Below are positions 14,481-15,687 of a stretch of DNA of 15,687 nt, in pieces. Location of the stretch: NCBI GenBank assembly GCA_030837265.1, contig JAUPKV010000070.1:1-15687 (forward strand). Direction: 5' to 3'. The translations under genes were made by a program, and so were the position numbers. A model generated the notes under the pieces. The model did not search any database and had not been told where the DNA came from. It saw only the letters and a list, made by a program, of their open reading frames with translations. This stretch comes from Methanobacteriota archaeon (lineage in GTDB: Archaea > Halobacteriota > Methanosarcinia > Methanosarcinales > Methanosarcinaceae). The first letter of the stretch is position 1. Each line of letters starts with the position of its first letter.

Positions 14481-15398
14481 TCAGGCCTGTCTTCTATCTT
14501 GCTCTCTGTCGTGAACCCAGAATTCTTCTTTTTCCGTGAATTCTTTTTTCCAGATCGGGGCTTCGGCTTTTATCCGTTCTATAGCTTCGCTGAGAGCCGG
14601 GAAAAGCTCGGTCCTGTGGGCAGCCGCAATAACGATGTATACTATGTCCTCTCCAGCCTTGATAACGCCTGTTTTATGGTGAATCAAGACTTCCTGTATT
14701 CCTTCTTTATGCTTGATTTCTTTTCGGATCTTATCCAGGATTTTTGTGGCTTCAGGTTCATATTTCTCAAAATCGAGCCTGGAAGTTATCTCGCTTTCGG
14801 CTATTTCGCGGACTATACCTGTAAAAGTGCCTATTGCACCTGCTTTTTTAATAGAAGGATCTTTTCGGATTTTCCTGACAAGAGCTTGAAGAGTATAACG
14901 ATCTGGCTGAATGAGTGCCATTTCAATAAGAGAGCTAGTCAATTCCTCATGTATATCAATGTCTTCCGGCACCCTGAAAACTACATTTGATACGTCTTGA
15001 AGGCTTCCAAGTACAATTTTTGGGAGATGACTCTCCTTAAACCCCTCTACCACTGCAAAATCTAAGCCCTGGTCGCAAAACATATCCAAAGCATCATCAA
15101 GGTCTCGGCCCCTGGAGAAGCTAATAAGTCCTATACCTGGCGTCGCTAAGTTTTTTATATCTGCAATTTCTGCGCCTTGAATTCCTGTGCCTGCTGCTCC
15201 CGTACCTGTTATTCCTATTACCATGTCAGCGCCTGCATCAAAATGCGGTCCTATGTCCGTTTCCGCAGGATTGAAGCTCTGTTTCCCCATGTGTTTTATA
15301 GTACCTACAGTCCCGAATTCGGAAAGTTTCCGGACAAGAGCTATGACAAGGGCTGATTTGCCCGATTTTTCGTATCCGACAACCGAAATGACTTTCAT
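14481..15398 (-). CDS. MobB-MoaE fusion protein (molybdopterin synthesis)
   Basis: The product has 305 residues in two domains. Residues 1 to about 160 are MobB-like: KVISVVGYEKSGKSALVIAL contains the P-loop G-x4-GKS, and TVGTIKHMG, DTDIG-type ETDIGPHFDAGAD and DFAVVEGFKES follow in MobB order; MobB binds GTP and assists MobA. Residues about 165-300 are MoaE, the large subunit of molybdopterin synthase: GAIGTFTGIVRE, DFEKYEPEA, HHKTGVIKAGEDIVYIVIAA, AHR and the catalytic-lysine segment APIWKKE are all present. The ATG at 15398 is preferred to the TTG one codon earlier. No ribosome site precedes it, but a TATA element is centred 27 bases upstream, so the message is probably leaderless. The partner small subunit MoaD is not in the window. 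With mobA, 160 bases downstream on the same strand, it forms a cofactor locus. Such fusions are known; both halves look intact. Confidence 0.9.
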   Translation of the reverse strand: MKVISVVGYEKSGKSALVIALVRKLSEFGTVGTIKHMGKQSFNPAETDIGPHFDAGADMVIGITGTGAAGTGIQGAEIADIKNLATPGIGLISFSRGRDLDDALDMFCDQGLDFAVVEGFKESHLPKIVLGSLQDVSNVVFRVPEDIDIHEELTSSLIEMALIQPDRYTLQALVRKIRKDPSIKKAGAIGTFTGIVREIAESEITSRLDFEKYEPEATKILDKIRKEIKHKEGIQEVLIHHKTGVIKAGEDIVYIVIAAAHRTELFPALSEAIERIKAEAPIWKKEFTEKEEFWVHDREQDRRQA

Positions 15399-15420
15399 CA
15401 ACGAAAGTTATGAACATTCA

Positions 15421-15430
15421 GGTATAAGTA
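15421..15430 (-). promoter_or_regulatory. TATA box for the mobB-moaE gene
   Basis: TACTTATACC on the minus strand is centred about 27 bases before the ATG at 15398. With no ribosome site between them, it points to a leaderless transcript beginning at the start codon. Confidence 0.5.
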
Positions 15431-15442
15431 AGGGCCGGCACT

Positions 15443-15476
15443 TTTCGTTTCTATTTTCAATTTCGTTCTTATTTTC
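15443..15476. repeat. Imperfect 18-base tandem repeat
   Basis: TTTCGTTTCTATTTTC (15443-15458) and TTTCGTTCTTATTTTC (15461-15476) match at 14 of 16 positions in the spacer between the GTPase fragment and mobB-moaE, just upstream of the proposed promoter. It could be a binding site or simple slippage. Confidence 0.6.
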
Positions 15477-15485
15477 CATTTATTC

Positions 15486-15687
15486 TTAAATAATAAGCAA
15501 ACCATTTTGCCAATCATTGATTACTCTGGTAGCAGTCCTTGTTTCATCGACTTCACCTTTTTTCTGCAGGAAATTGCATTGTTTGCCTATAAGTTCAAGT
15601 ACTTCATGGGAACTCTCATTTTCTATCGTAATGTTATAGAAGGACTCAAGGATGGTTTTGTCTTCAGCAAGAATTTTATCAATAATC
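15486..15687 (-). CDS. C-terminal fragment of a probable YlqF/RbgA-like GTPase
   Basis: An open minus-strand frame runs in from the right edge and ends with TAA at 15488-15486, giving 67 residues; the start lies outside the window. The sequence is helical and ends GEVDETRTATRVINDWQNGL followed by LII. A helix with (G)G-x-V/x-D-x-x-R-T/A-A-x-x-I/L-x-D-W/F-x-x-G-L/K near the C-terminus is the closing element of circularly permuted ribosome-assembly GTPases of the YlqF/YawG group, which archaea possess. The preceding LELIGKQCNFLQKKGEV also fits that helical domain. The nucleotide-binding motifs would be upstream and cannot be checked here, so the family call rests on the tail alone. It is codirectional with mobB-moaE, 87 bases downstream. 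Confidence 0.55.
   Translation of the reverse strand, partial: IIDKILAEDKTILESFYNITIENESSHEVLELIGKQCNFLQKKGEVDETRTATRVINDWQNGLLII

Noticed and set aside
14433..14990. 185-codon open frame on the plus strand
   Set aside because: It lies antisense to the well-supported MoaE half of the fusion gene, its translation is rich in Phe and Cys without any family pattern, and no ribosome site precedes it.

Overview
The window looks like the chromosome of a methanogenic archaeon, most likely Methanosarcina or a close relative. This is inferred from gene content: a PKD-domain surface protein, a fasciclin-domain lipoprotein, a very long TPR protein, a MobB-MoaE fusion, archaeal-type TATA elements and partly leaderless-looking genes, with long AT-rich intergenic spaces. 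I could not run a search, so the genus is an inference.

Layout. (1) Positions 1-1046, plus strand: the 3' end of an exported PKD-repeat protein, a terminator-like hairpin, and a FAS1 lipoprotein. (2) Positions 1047-1456: a 400-base spacer with a long imperfect hairpin (1142-1238), a perfect 16-base tandem repeat (1274-1305) and a promoter. (3) Positions 1457-9429: a surface-glycan cluster. A Wzx-type flippase and a GT2 glycosyltransferase lie on the plus strand. They converge on a minus-strand set: a GT2 of dolichyl-phosphate-mannose-synthase type (8560-9429), a GT4 (7306-8454), a second GT4 (6002-7141) and a 739-residue polytopic membrane protein that overlaps it (3793-6012). Most of this block is very AT-rich (one line near 1501 has 14 G+C in 60), while the GT2 gene at its right end is not (30 in 60 near 9181). 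It therefore resembles an exchangeable glycan island. (4) Positions 9430-10128: an AT-rich divergent spacer. (5) Positions 10129-13701: a 1190-residue protein with 22 uninterrupted 34-residue TPRs and a C-terminal membrane anchor. (6) Positions 13745-15398, minus strand: molybdopterin cofactor genes, a mobA whose N-terminal coding is out of frame with any start codon, and a mobB-moaE fusion. (7) Positions 15486-15687: the C-terminus of a probable YlqF/RbgA-like GTPase.

How the parts work together. The flippase, three soluble or membrane-associated nucleotide-sugar glycosyltransferases, the GT2 and the polytopic protein could build a lipid-linked oligosaccharide on the inner face, flip it and process it outside, for S-layer N-glycans or an exopolysaccharide. 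The strongest regulatory observation is that the flippase promoter and the promoter of the GT4/membrane-protein operon, on opposite strands about 6 kb apart, share about 75 bases covering the TATA box, start region and leader. A shorter related element precedes the other GT4 gene. MobA and MobB-MoaE would complete molybdopterin and its guanine dinucleotide form, which methanogens need for formylmethanofuran dehydrogenase.
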